From Symsagittifera roscoffensis (taxonomy: Eukaryota > Xenacoelomorpha > Acoela > Convolutidae), in contig NC_087065.1 of assembly GCF_963678635.1 (NCBI RefSeq), forward strand, positions 59,918,754 through 59,982,753: DNA of 64,000 nt, in the 5' to 3' direction. Below, piece by piece: positions 63,980-64,000 of this stretch (its first letter is position 1; each line of letters opens with the position of its first letter). Position numbers and translations under genes: made by a program. The notes under the pieces are model-generated. The model saw nothing but the letters and a program-made list of their open reading frames with translations. It did not search any database and was not told the origin of the DNA.

Positions 63980-64000
63980 GTAAGAAATAGCTAGTCGTAA

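Overview
The window is AT-rich animal DNA, almost certainly from an invertebrate. It has spliced genes with GT-AG introns, tRNA-derived SINE-like repeats, hAT-like MITEs, Helitron-like repeats and a full-length LTR retroelement. The sequence does not let me name the phylum. Almost the whole window is one host gene on the + strand: 28 consecutive internal exons (3539-63979, about 1,755 codons) of a Piezo mechanosensitive channel. They run from about residue 115 to about residue 1,700 in human PIEZO1 terms, so they encode most of the membrane blade. The extreme N-terminus and the C-terminal anchor, cap and pore are not in the window. Exon phases are consistent at every junction. One intron uses a GC-AG donor.

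Layout: 1-3538, non-coding with repeats; 3539-7077, Piezo exons 1-6; 7078-16712, a 9.6 kb intron full of Helitron-like repeats; 16713-17578, exons 7-8; 17579-27366, a 9.8 kb intron with a SINE-like cluster, MITEs and a diverged duplication; 27367-32259, exons 9-12; 32637-51555, the LTR retroelement; 51610-55762, exons 13-20; 55763-59771, a repeat-bearing intron; 59772-63979, exons 21-28.

The most interesting object is the 18.9 kb Ty3/Gypsy-class, retrovirus-like element inserted antisense in a Piezo intron, about 50 bp upstream of a 3' splice site. It has two 410-bp LTRs that I read as identical and a 4-bp CTGG target duplication, so it looks young. Its order (all on the - strand) is: leader with degenerate repeats; a 155-aa basic ORF; a single 2,740-aa Gag-protease-RT-RNaseH-integrase ORF; two small very hydrophobic ORFs; a 377-codon open frame with no methionine codon at all; an envelope-like glycoprotein broken by a frame change just before its transmembrane part; a 601-aa orphan ORF; and a 1.6 kb 3' non-coding region. 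Neighbouring ORFs repeatedly overlap by ATGA or by a few bases, which suggests a polycistronic, termination-reinitiation or spliced expression plan. The size, the four or more unassigned ORFs and the AUG-less frame make it the best candidate for an undescribed system here.

The repeats fall into families: A (Helitron/Helentron-like, with small hairpins at both ends, some copies carrying internal tandem arrays), B (hAT-like MITE with 8-bp target duplications and poly-C tracts), C (MITE with doubled GGACCAAGTTAA termini), E (two copies with a tRNA-like module), F (diverged interspersed repeat) and a tRNA-like SINE trimer. All assignments are by reading the sequence; no database search was possible.
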